64,000 nt of DNA, from positions 744,001 to 808,000 of the forward strand of contig JAKJHU010000155.1 of the NCBI GenBank assembly GCA_022316685.1, in the 5' to 3' direction. Numbering within the stretch: position 1 is the stretch's first letter; each line of letters begins with the position of its first letter. The stretch is from Progne subis subis (taxonomy: Eukaryota; Chordata; Aves; Passeriformes; Hirundinidae). The notes below the pieces were generated by a model. That model was not told where the DNA came from. It saw only the letters and a list, made by a program, of their open reading frames with translations, and did not search any database. Both the position numbers and the translations under genes were made by a program. This document shows, in pieces, positions 40,898 to 61,694 of the stretch.

Positions 40898-41225
40898 CTT
40901 TCCGCCGGCCCGCGGGCGCGCACGGCGCGGCGGGTTCGGGGCGGCAGATTCCGCACTGCGGTTTCCCGGCGGCGCAGGGCGGGGGCGGTGCCACGGCCGG
41001 GACGCGCGGCGCGGGGGTTCCGCGCACCCTCTCCTCCGCCGGCGCTGCCGCCGCCGCCCCGATCGCGGCCCCGGCCGCCCCGATCGCGGCCGTGCCGAAT
41101 CTGCCGGCGGGTCACGTGCCGCTCCCACGGCCGCCCAGCGATGGCGGCACCGCCCCCGCGGGGCGGGGCGCGGGCGGGGCCCGGAGCCCGGCGCTGGAGG
41201 CAGACTCGGTCTCCCGGAGAAACGC

Positions 41226-41231
41226 TTTATT
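41226..41231 (-). terminator. RAPSN: AATAAA poly(A) signal of RAPSN
   Basis: TTTATT on the + strand gives AATAAA on the coding strand, about 170 bases after the RAPSN stop at 41399-41401. The inferred RAPSN transcript end (near 41205) is only about 310 bp from the PSMC3 start codon. Both genes run leftwards, so they are in tight tandem. Confidence 0.75.
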
Positions 41232-41398
41232 ACAGTCGGTGCCCGTACACAGCAGCAGGGAGGGGGAAGGCGGCGGGGCCGGGCGGCGAGGAGCCCGAGC
41301 CGGCCCCGCGCAGGGGAGGCCGAGGACGGCCCCGCCAGGCACAGCCCGAGGGGGCCCGGGAGCGGCTCCGTCAGTCCCCGGCCGGGCCCCGCGGGCCG

Positions 41399-50459
<9,061 letters not shown>

Positions 50460-50819
50460 CTCCCATGGATTAAAAAGCCTCATACACTAACCTCTAAGGA
50501 GAGCAAAAAGGACGTGCTTACAGGAGAACACAACGTAAAATGCCCCGCTAGAAGAGGGCGGGTTGTGTGCTCAGAGGGCCCGGAGCCGTAAAAGCCCAGC
50601 CATGTCAGGGGGCTGGAGCTGTGGTAGGCAATGGCAAGAAGTGGTTGCTCAGCACTGAAGGCAGAATCCCAAATCCACTAGGCAAACATCTTGCTTGCTA
50701 GGGCTCCCTCAGTGCATTCGTCTCTCCAATCCCGTAAACAAAGGAAAAGCACGACAGGGAGAGAAAGAGAAAAATCTCAAGCCACAGGAGTGAAACTCAA
50801 TCTGAACAGCCAGTGCTGG

Positions 50820-50960
50820 TCTCCTCCCCATTGGCTGCAGCTGCCTCTGCCAGTCCAGCTCACGTGGCTCCCAGGAATTCTAGTCAGGCTCCCCAGCTCC
50901 CAAGGTCACGGTGCCAACTGCCCACCCTTGCCCGCCAGTATGCAGCTTATAAATACCCCA
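50820..50960 (-). promoter_or_regulatory. RAPSN: Candidate RAPSN upstream regulatory region with E-boxes, CCAAT and TATA-like words
   Basis: Upstream of the RAPSN start are CAGCTG (50838-50843) and CACGTG (50861-50866) E-boxes, GCCAAT on the coding strand (50830-50835) and a TATTTATA-like word on the coding strand (50948-50955). E-boxes fit regulation by myogenic bHLH factors, known for mammalian rapsyn. The order is odd, with TATA upstream of CCAAT, so they may not belong to one core promoter. The transcription start is unknown. Confidence 0.35.
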
Positions 50961-51889
50961 GGGAGAGACAATTGGCTGCAGTCACAGCCTCAGGATGCCT
51001 CGGCTGTCTCTCCTCTGCCCATCCCTTAGACAAGCACTGCTGGCGGGCTAGCTTGGGAGGAAGCAGACTCAGGTGGAACAGTAGCTTTAGGAAAAATACA
51101 TGCCTTAAAGGGCAGGTGTGAACAAGGCAAATTCAGTCTGTACACACCTGCAGTGTTACACTTGCAACAATGTACTTGATACTCAGCTAGGCTCAAAATT
51201 CAGCCTCCCTTTTGAGGACCTCAGCCGGCATCACAGACTGTTTTTATGGACATAGGTTAGCTCTGTTACAGCTTTACTGCAAATACACCTCCAACTTCCT
51301 GAATTTTAGGGGCAAGGAGCTAACTATCCTGAAAACCTTTGTTCTTGACTGAACATTGCTCCCTGCCATCAGATGAGTGTGGCAGTCCTCGAAAAGTTTC
51401 CAACAGAAGTTGTCAATGGCACTGGTTAAGTTCTAGGCATCCAGAACTTGACAATCTTTTATGATGAATAACAATAAGACACAGAACAACAGATATCATG
51501 CACGTTTTGGTTGCAGGAGAGAAGTGTTAGCCCCATTAAAAGATAGCTGTACGTCTCCCACACTCCATGGAAAAAATCGAACCGGTTCCTCTAGGAGTCA
51601 CATTTAATACTCTCACCAATGTGCTGCAGCCTTGGTGGTCTAGAGGTTTATCCAGTCCTTCTCAAGAAGATACACCAAACCTCGGGGGAGGGGGGCAGGT
51701 GGAGAATGCTACGGGGATATCTAATGTTTTTTAGAAACATTGCTCATTTGCAGAAGATCCTTTCAGACGCAGTTTTGAGATTCTTTTACTGGGCAAAGAG
51801 AAGCAATTGGAAGTTTAAACAGATCTGCCTGCAAAAGCAGTCATATCTCCAACTGTCTCTCTGCTTCTTGGTGAATTTGGTGGCAGTTC

Positions 51890-51920
51890 TTCTGTAGGTA
51901 TTCTGTAAATACCTACAGAA
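51890..51920. repeat. Perfect 13 bp inverted repeat with 5-base loop
   Basis: TTCTGTAGGTATT at 51890-51902 is followed by CTGTA and then its exact reverse complement at 51908-51920. It would fold as a short hairpin in RNA or a cruciform in DNA. The stem does not extend further, so it is too short for a typical microRNA precursor. Confidence 0.8.
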
Positions 51921-52447
51921 TCACCTCAAAGGGTACCAATCAGACTATCCTGGTCTGTCAACAAAAACCCAAGGGGGTCTTCTCCTGAGGTAAGATCCTT
52001 AAGGAGAGCAGCGCACAAAGTAAGGAACGACAGTCTACCTAGAGGCTTTACATCATAGCAGGCATGATCTTAAGAGATTATATCTGCCCTTTATCCAAAA
52101 TTCTCTCAGAAGAATATTTCAAAAAGAAAAGCATTTTAAATTGTAAGAAGGGTTTTGCTACAATAAGACTGATTCTCTCTTGGGAGTCATATACACTATG
52201 ATATTTGACCTATTTAACTTAGCTTTGTTTTTCAGAGATGTAATGTTCTAGATGATATTTCAGCATAGACTATATGTAGTCTTAAACTCTGGAAGTAGAA
52301 ACTATGGAAAAATCTACAGAAACTAAAGAAAACTAATGGTGAGGCATGGCTGGTTAATATGCAAAAATCACTTCAGCAGCCCTGTTAAAATTATTAGCTA
52401 GGTACTTTATAGACTTTAGGACTTGCATAAAATCTGACAGAGAATTT

Positions 52448-52469
52448 AAAAAAAAAAAAAAAAAAAAAA
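52448..52469. repeat. 22-base poly-A run
   Basis: A simple homopolymer lies between RAPSN and CELF1. No retrocopy body was recognised to its left. Confidence 0.8.
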
Positions 52470-55070
52470 TCTCTCCTCCTTGCAGTAATTCTTATATGTC
52501 TCTCTGGACGTAGGTGGTAGGATGGAAACAAGATGCAGAAGATGACTCCCCATGGAAAGCATTGATAATGGTGAGGCCATTCAGATTTCTAGACTTGGAG
52601 AAGTTAAGATGCCAGGAAAGCAGCCACTTTGAAAGCAGCCAGGAAAGGAGCCTGCTATGTAACAGAATCAAGGCAGGACTCAGGAATGGGGAAAACAAAA
52701 ATTGCATCATTCTTGCTAGATCAGACTACTTTAAAAATTAACCGTCCACAAGTGAGCTGCCTGTAACTCAAACTCATCCTGAGATTCTTTTGGACCACGT
52801 CAACAAAAGATGCTCCCTTCCCCACACAGCATAGCCAAAAAAGAGGGTTCTTTTAAAAACCCATCTAACAGGTGATCTGCCCTGCATTTTGTTAACTTCC
52901 TTTTACCTCCTTGCTTTTGAGCACTATGAAACAGCGCTTAGTTTCTTAGGAATCAATTTGCAACTCTCACCTGTTGAGATTAAAAACACCTTAGTAAATT
53001 AAGGACTAAATACATCAAGTTCAAACTGGTAATTTAAAAAAAAAACAAAAAACCCAGGAACATGCTGATAAGGAACATACCACTCTGAGACCAGTGGCAG
53101 CTGCCTAAATAAAGAGGGATAAAAGCTCAGAACTGACTGCCTGTGCTACTTCAAGAAAAGCAATGGCATCTGTGGCTGAAGACAGCTGTAATTCATACAA
53201 GATTCAGGTACGGCTTGTACAGACAAACCACAGCTTCTCCTCAGGAAGTGCAAATAAATTGGTCTGAAAGGTGCTTGGCAACATCAGATTAGGGAATCTT
53301 ACCTGTCATACATGCAGTGTGGCTCATCATGCACTCAATTCCTCAGAGTGACCACACTGACCTGCTTCTCATCCTCCCCACTGCTCTTCATAATGTCCCC
53401 GGTGACTCCTGGCCATATGAAGAGAGCAGAATGTGGTGGGTAAAGTCAGGAAGACTGGAGTCAAAACAAATAGTGAAAGGTAGGAGGTGGAAAAAGATTT
53501 CTCCTAAAACATTCAACATCAGGATTTCATCTGCAACTTTGTGTATTTCCTACAAGTGTTGATAAATACAACAACTCATGTGAAAATGCTGATTATTTTC
53601 AGAGATTGATACACTGGCTCTTAGGTGTAGTTTGATTTTGTACTGATTGGTGGTGGCCTTTTAAATTGAAGAAAAAGCCTTCAAAAATAAAAAAGCAACT
53701 GATCCAAGAGGGATCTGGTGTCAATTCTGTAAGATGTAGCTGACAAAGCTTTCATTGTGTATGACAAGGTGAGTGAACTTTCTGCACAAACTGGAATCTT
53801 CCATTCTGCATAAATAAACCCCTTTTTCTGATTCAATTGTTTCTCTCCATCCTTGGCCTCTAGTTGTATCTAAACTGAAATCCCTCCAGCCTCTCTTCAC
53901 AACAGCTGCAAATTAACTGCAGGGATCCCAGCACAGTCTGGAACAGGTGGCTCTGTGCCTCGTGCCGCAATTGGTGAGCTCAGGGCAAGGAATGCAGCAC
54001 TGAATCCTGATGCTTTGCGAGTGCTCTCAGATTTACAATCATGTAGGAAGTGATGGGGTGAAACAGAGCATGCCAGATAACACAGGAAAAGGACACGGAG
54101 GAGAAACATAGCTGCCCTAAAAAGGCTTGCAAGTCTCCAAGATGCAAGACAGCAGAAGGAAGGAATAACAGCAGGGAGTTTTAGGAGCCTTCAGAAATGC
54201 AGCAAAATTATGGCCAGTGTGGTATTTTCCTTCTGAGAGAGGCAATAGACATGTCAAACTTGTGGCAGGTTTCTAAATGAATTATGCTTTGGCTATGCCA
54301 AATACTTTTTATTAATTTGAAATGAGGTATCATAAAAGATATCTTAGTTCTAAGAGCAAAACAGGTAGGCTTTTCTTATCACTAATAAGTAATCCAAATC
54401 CATTTGCAGTTTCCCTGTGTAGTTATTTCCAGGAGCAGGTGCACTGGGGGCTGCAGGTACCCTGATGCTGCAGAACCAGGATAGATCGAGCGAGCTTGGC
54501 TGTGTTCCTGGAAGGGGAAGGAGGCAGTGGCAAGTGTGAGGCTTGTGAGAGTGGCATCAGCTGGTGCCTCCCTAATCCCACACAGCACCACACACTCGTG
54601 CTGCTCCTGCAGAGCTGAGGGCTGCTGCTCTGCCCAAGGTATTGAGCCCCTGAAACACCCCGAAGCACAAATGCACAGACAGGAAAGTGGCTGCATGGCA
54701 CCAGCTCTGTGAGGCTGGGCGTGCCTACTCCTCACTTCTGAGTGCTACACATATTTGCGTTATCCAAGATCCTCAGCTTTTCCGTATCTAAAGGGGATTT
54801 GGCTGTCAAATGACCCAAAATGGAGGTGTCTCAACCAGAGAACCTTTTCCATTTCTACTCAAAGCAGCTCATTTACACAGAAGTAAAAATCCAGGCCGAT
54901 ACTGTACATGCAGAACAAGTGGTATTGGGCCATGAATATTTTTGTGTCTCGCAGCTGAGAAACTGTAAAATAGTTCTCTCATCTCTCTCTTCATCTTCTT
55001 GCACTTGGACCCCAAAAAGAATCTCAAGTTTAAGACACAAATACAAGACACAAGGACTCTTCTCAAACAG

Positions 55071-55076
55071 TTTAAT
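55071..55076 (-). terminator. CELF1: ATTAAA, candidate distal poly(A) signal of CELF1
   Basis: TTTAAT on the + strand reads ATTAAA on the CELF1 strand. It ends a long, U-rich, gene-free region downstream of the CELF1 stop. Alternative AATAAA signals on the same strand are at 56704-56709, 60482-60487, 60788-60793 and 60972-60977. Which are used cannot be told from the sequence. Confidence 0.4.
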
Positions 55077-57849
55077 AGCAAATAAACAAAGGAAGGTACC
55101 ACACTTGGCATATACAAAATGACTTGTTGTCGGTGTGTCTGTGCAATTAAAACAGCTTTAAGTTGCCCTTTGGGACAAAAAGAAAAAAAACACACACACA
55201 AAAGGAAGAAAATTCCTTTAACACATACTTGCTTGTTCCAAACTTGTAACAAATCTTTTCATTTTTAAATCCACTACACAAACTCTGTGATCAGGTCAGA
55301 AAAGCAACACGCGCTCCTCTGCTTTTTAAACCATTAAAGTAAAATCTGTAATTCTCTACAGAGTACAACACAATTTCACACAAAAAGACATTTTGTTTTG
55401 CAAATCAAAACAAGAAAAAAAGGAACAGCTCAAACAAGGTAAAGAAAAGCATTTCTATGACTGAACCACGACTTCGAGTTGATTAAATCCCGTTAACTGC
55501 AGAACAGACTCTACATTTGGTCATAGTGGCAATTTGTTTTCTCATCACATTGTGAATCACTTTACATTGTTTTCTAGTAGAAAAGGCAAAAAACTGTACA
55601 AAACCCCTAGTGTTAAATACAATGTTTGTACCAATAAAAAAGCCCACAGGTTTGTCTCCAAAATGTAAATTTTCTTTTTAAATTATTCACAAAAAGCAGC
55701 CAAAAATCAGAAAGGCAGCTGCTGCTCCACTGTCTCAAATCCATTAAAACCACCACAGAACAATTAAAACAACCAAAGGAAGAAAAGGAAAGAAGAAAGG
55801 AAAGAAACACCCAACATTTGGCATTTTGGTTTTCATCAGATATTTTTTCCACAGGTTTCCCCCAGAGTTCCTTATGGAACCAAATGCACACGTACAGAAA
55901 CGTACTGGCAGTTCCTCCATATGCTGCAGGGTGTCAGTGCCCCCCAGCACACAGCCCTGTGCATTCAGACTGTGGGACTAACAGCAGCCAGCCCCCAACC
56001 CTACCTCCCAAACAAATGAGTCCCTACCCTTTTTAATTCATCCTCACGATTCACTCCCAGGTACATGACCCATATTCAAATTGTTCTCTTTTGTAAGCAG
56101 ATTAAGAACTGTCTACACAAGTCTGGTCAATACCTAGTGAGAATACAGCATCCTCAACCAACTCAGGACTAGGATAGAAAACAATCTTTGCATCTTTACA
56201 TTATCCCAAACACTGGACAAAATTAAGATTTCTATCCAATCAAACTCTACATGTTTTCTCAGCAAAAACCCTTCTCCTGGAATTCCATTTCACATTATTT
56301 CAACTGTTAAGATACCTACACTAGCTTGCTGCTGCTTCTGACTGAAACTTCATCACAGCACACACTCTTCAGGTGCCTTCATCTAGAAGCTACTTCCCAG
56401 TTTCTACCTGTGCAGATGGTACGTAGGGCAGGGGAAGCCTGCTACCCAGAGAGCAGTAACCTGTTCTAGTTCATCCTGCAAGCCAGAAAAACTGCTCTGC
56501 TCATTACCCAATTAAAAACTAAACAAAAACTAAAAAATCTCCGCAGGAGATTCCCCAGCTAAGGCCCTCGAGAAGAGAGCTGGGGATGGTACCCTGTTCA
56601 GGTAACAGCTTTAGAGGCTGTTGTATTGTGCTTGTCATTTGGGAAAAGAGCCAGCAGTTGTAGGACCAGGGTTACAAATGCTTTCTCTGGGATATTTAAA
56701 ACACTTTATTTCATGAGCTGACCTAGATCCTTCCAGAATCCTGCCAGCAAACTCTGACTGATGGTGTTAGATTGGGGCTGGACTTGACAGAAACGTGCCC
56801 TGAGTTGTACAAAATGCTCACTGTTTGAAATGAGCCCTAGCTTCAGATAGCTTTGGAAACAGAAATACTGTGAGTTCCCCCACCTTCCTGCTCCCAGCTA
56901 TCCCCTTCCACCAAAACTTCCACTAGGGGAACAGTGTAACCAAGCACCCTCAGAGCTTCTGACAGCACTGGAGATGGAGCAAGGTCCAGGTGCTCTGTCA
57001 GGCAGACAGTCTAAGTGCACAGGTAGATGCCCTCAGGTGGCTTCTGATCAGATATTTGTCATACCGAAACCACCGATTCAAAAGATACTTTGAAACCCAT
57101 TAAATTGCTCAGTTTTTGCACAAACTATAGAAAACAGAGAGGTGAAGGTGATATATACGAGGGTGTGAAGAAAACAGCAGGAAACATGCACAACATTTCT
57201 GGGCACTATCTTAGTTTGAAAGATTAAAACAAAACCATCACATTTTGCTGAGGAGATTGTAGTTACAAAAAAACCAAGCATGCCAGAGCTTAACAAAATA
57301 CAACATCAACTTTGATCAAATTTTCACTGCAGACTGATAATCACACGGAAGCAGGGAAAAAAAATAAAAATAATAATAATTAAAAAAAAAAATCAGTAAA
57401 TGCCAAGGCAAAAATGTAGCTACAATCGGGAGGAAAATGTAGTTCAAGTGTTTTCTGTTGATGCCACTTCAAGTCACAAGTTTGAACTCATAAAAACACA
57501 GGCTGTCTCCTCAAGCACAGAAACCAGATCAGCAAAATGTGACTAGGAAGTCTTCTGAAAGATTGAGTCACACCATATAATTGACTTTTTCTTTGAACTG
57601 TGTTTTTAAAACTAAGCACACAGAAAAAACTAAGCCTAGAAAGTGATTGGCTGTATGTTCACGGAAATACAAATACTCCACAAGGTATGCTAGCAAGGCT
57701 GCTCTGAAGACAAATTACAAAGAATCAGATTCACAAAATCAAGTGGTTATCTTACGAAGGTCTAGAAAAATAGAAATTCTTTTATATTCAAATGCAAGTT
57801 TAAATATTCCCCTTCAGCAGTCTTTCTAGCAAAACCAATTTGGCAGCAC

Positions 57850-57919
57850 AAAAAAAAAAAAAGAAAAAAAAAAAGAAAAAAAAAGAAAAAAAAAAAAAAG
57901 AAAATAAAAGAAAAGAAAC
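57850..57919. repeat. A-rich low-complexity tract
   Basis: A runs are interrupted by single G bases over about 70 bp; the CELF1 transcript would carry the U/C-rich complement. A polypyrimidine stretch in a 3' UTR can bind PTB-like proteins, but nothing here shows that it does. Confidence 0.85.
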
Positions 57920-60900
57920 AAACGTAATAAAAATACACATCAGCATCAAAGGTCAACACAAGGTCAAAGGTGAGAGTTCAAGCATCAGAGAAGCTGAAGA
58001 GACAAGGATTTGGACGATGTACTTGAACGCCACATCGACATGCTTTAGGCACAACGATGAACAAACGGCAGGAATCTAGAAAAAAAAACAAACCAGAAAG
58101 AGGGAGACCCACTGAGTTACACAGAGCAGTACATCCAAACACGGAGAGAGAGAACAAGAATGGGCACTGTACAATGAGATCTCCTGGGGAAGGGAGTTGA
58201 CAGGGAAGGGCAGCACATGCCAACGATGGACAAGTAAAAGTCAAGGTACATGAAGGACACCAAGTAAACATCAAACTGCCAGAAACCAAATGGAAGCAGA
58301 GGCATGGATTTCCCTCTCAGCACCCAGTCTGTGGAGCATTCCACGGCCTAGTGACACACTGGTTAGCATGCATTCACCTTGGCCCGTGCCCAGAGTGTCT
58401 ACTGCCTCTGTTTAGAGTAGAGTAAACTCCCTCCCCAGGAGACCGATTCCAAAAAATATGACTCCAAGGGCAAACTTGCCCACAGAGACTGAGACCATGA
58501 GAGACAAGACAGAGGACACAAGGGATTCACAGGTGGTTTGACGTTTGAGACTTTTCTTGCACTCTAACATGGGAAGTTCTTAGGCAGTAGTAGCCCAGCA
58601 AATCCACGTTCTTTCCTTTAGCTACAGTCTCTTCTCATTCCCTAGGAGCCCATGTAACTGGGGGTGGGTGATTTGGAAAAGGGTAAAAAAAAAAGATTAT
58701 ACAAGACAAAAAGCCCACACATCAGAGAAGAATTCCTTAAGACTTGACTGCAAGTTAAGACTTGTCCTAGCTGAGCATTTGTCATACCATTAGACCTGCA
58801 CAGGGATTTTCCATTCCCAACCTTTTACGTAACAGCCCTCAGCTCCCTGGCTTCTTGAGGAGGAGATTCTGGGCTCTGAGAAGCTCTACAGTCACTGTTG
58901 CCAGTTTGATGAGCAGAAAAAATGTGTTTCCTGAAATTTTCTTGAAGAGTTTATAAAAAAAATAATTCCTGTATTAAGTGACATAAATACCTCTGTTCCC
59001 TCTCCTCAGCTTGTGAGGTGCAAGAGACAAGGAACATTTTGGGATAAGAGTGGGAGGCAGAAGAGAGAGGAAGATGTTTGTTTTCTTATTCTGCCTCCCC
59101 ACGCCCCCAACTCCTCTTTAGCTCCTGTTTGTGGCCTTAATCTTCACCACATCTCAAAGCTTCTGGTTACAGACTAGAACAAGGTGAGATTTGCATTTTA
59201 TCTAACAAAATTTGAGAACAGCAAGTGTTGCATTCTTGTTCCAAAGCAAAAAGAAACACGTTGTCTACTAAATCAGCAACACTCCTCTTATTAGAACTGC
59301 TGAGATTAATTTGCTTTTCATGCTTTCCAATATAGGGAAAGGACTTCAGTACAGAGTTTAAACCAACTCCAGCAAACAGAGCACAATGCAACTCTTGCAC
59401 CTATTTTCATATTTCAAGAAATACTCTAGATAATTTGCAGATAGGTGCAAGAACTCACTCAAACCAGAAAAGCAAATTCATCATGAACTGAGGCATGAGA
59501 AACAACAAGAAGCATGAAATCAAGTGACATCTTAGCAGGCACCCCTGAGATCCTCTGTGTGATTTTTCTGGGTATTTTCTTGATATGGATTTTTCAAATA
59601 TTTCACTCAGCTATGTTGAGGGCAAAGACTGAGTTTTATCAAAGCCCTATGGAAAGACTGGCCTATAAAATCAGAACCAAGAGATACTGGACAACATCTT
59701 AACGACTTGGAGAAAGTTATTCCAGTTTGTCCTTCTTTTATTCTCACAACAGTGATAATTCTGCCTTCCGTGTTTTATATTTTGTGGCAGATACGCTAAG
59801 AATATCAATCATCTTTAGGTTTAAATGTCTGCAACAAGAAGCTTTCAAAGTTTTTTACCTGTTTGTAGTTGCGCCCTTCATTTGTAATTTGCTTTATCCA
59901 AGTTGTTTTTAGGTATTTCTAAATAAAATAGGAACAACTTCATGCTGCTTTGCTGTTCTTTCCTAATCCACAGCCATTGCCAGTTCAGTGAGATTCAGCT
60001 TGCATGACAGAATTATCATAATATGTGACTTTCAATATTCAGGTGAAAAGCTTTTTCCTGATAGATGCATTTTCCAGTGAGATTTTTCTGAGCTTGAATT
60101 TTTAAATAATGCCAGCTTTGTATTAAAAAAAAATACAAAGAGCTACCGTATTTTGGACTGTTGATCATCTAGGGGATGAAGAAACCATGATTTCATTTAC
60201 TATAGTACTGACACTAAGCAGTATCAGACTAAGTTCATAATTCTTTCACCCTATTACAGTGGTAAAATCAAATATCTCCCGAGAAAATGAATAAATCTAT
60301 GAAGCAGACCATTTTCACCTTGTAAATGAAAAGTATTTTAAGTATTTCCTGGTGGCACATATAACAAGGAATTCTATTTCATCAGGAGTTCCTTTAGCTT
60401 TTCTTGTAGAAAACCAGGTTCTTTGGTTTTAAGCATACAGCACACTTTGTCCATGTGGCTGCCTCAGCCAACCTTCTGCAGTTTATTTGAACTCGCCCAA
60501 CTCACACCTTACTATCCAGGAAATAGAGCATTTGACACTGATTTAATTTGATTTGCACTTGAATGAGAGCATGATATGAACTAAAAATTTAAAAGCCCCA
60601 AGTCCCCAGAATCCCAGACTTTCCTGCCAATAACTGATGAAGAAAACTGGCTTAAGACTGAAAGGCAAGAGCAGCTTAAATCCCCACAATCAGCGGCAGC
60701 CACCAAACAGACACAGAAATGTCGACTTTATCTGATCCGTTCTGTTATCAAAAAAAAAAAATCTGCCCAAGTCACAAACTTGATACATTTATTAACTTTG
60801 GCAACATATACATTGATACACCAAGAAAGGGAAATCTGAAACGAATAACACAAACAGGGCAACATCTTCAGCTGGTGAAAACTGATGCAGCTCTACTGCA

Positions 60901-61678
60901 TGCAGAGAGCTGAACTACATTTGATTCAAACCATCTGAGGATCACATCTTTTAAAATTTAACCTGCATAGATTTATTTTCTTTTTCTTTTTGGCAATACT
61001 TATAGTTACGCCAGTAAGGCACAAGAACTAGCCCAAGTTCGGTGTCTTAAGGTGATTATGTCTGGGAGGAGTCACTGATCAAACTAAGCCACAGTGTAAA
61101 CTGGTGAATCTCCTAAAGTTAATAGGAGTCCCACCTATTTGCAACAATGCCAAGCTTGATCTGTAAGTTACAGTATTGAGGACACACTATAGGATGAAGA
61201 AGCTAAAATCTCTAATTTTGGGCAACTGAAATGACTAGTAAAGAGGCCAGAGCATCAGGTTAAAAGAAAAACAGGACAAAGGTCTTGGATAGTACAGTGG
61301 GGTAGGGTGCAAAGAAGGTAAGAGTGACTGTAGAGACCCCAGAGCACAGTGCTCTCCTCCACTGGTTCACAGCATTCATCTTCCTCGTTTAGCAGTTGTT
61401 GGGCTGCAAACAGGCCACTGAAAATCAGTAGTTTCAATCATGCACATCATTATGTGTGTAAAACAATCACATTCAGGATTCTACAAAACCCTGGCCTTTT
61501 TTTTTTCCAGTGAAATAATTTAGATAATAAATATTCTCCACCCTGGAGCGGTATAAAACTTCTATAAAAATAGAAACAACATTCTTGGTTACAGCAGGTT
61601 GCACTAGGAGCAGTTGCTCCCAACTACGGTTTTTTTATGTTTTTTTTTCTTTTTTCCTTTTTTTGAAAAGTATATAAT

Positions 61679-61694
61679 TTATATATATATATAA
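61679..61694. repeat. Short AT dinucleotide repeat
   Basis: A run of AT units lies in the presumed CELF1 3' UTR and is flanked by T and A runs. It is simple sequence only. Confidence 0.8.

Larger units (their letters stand above)
50961..55050. other. Intergenic stretch between RAPSN and the CELF1 3' end
   Basis: No coding or RNA gene was recognised. The stretch includes a 22-base A run at 52448-52469 and a perfect 13 bp inverted repeat at 51890-51920. Open frames here, the longest about 117 codons at 54382-54735 on the minus strand, show no family resemblance. Confidence 0.6.
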
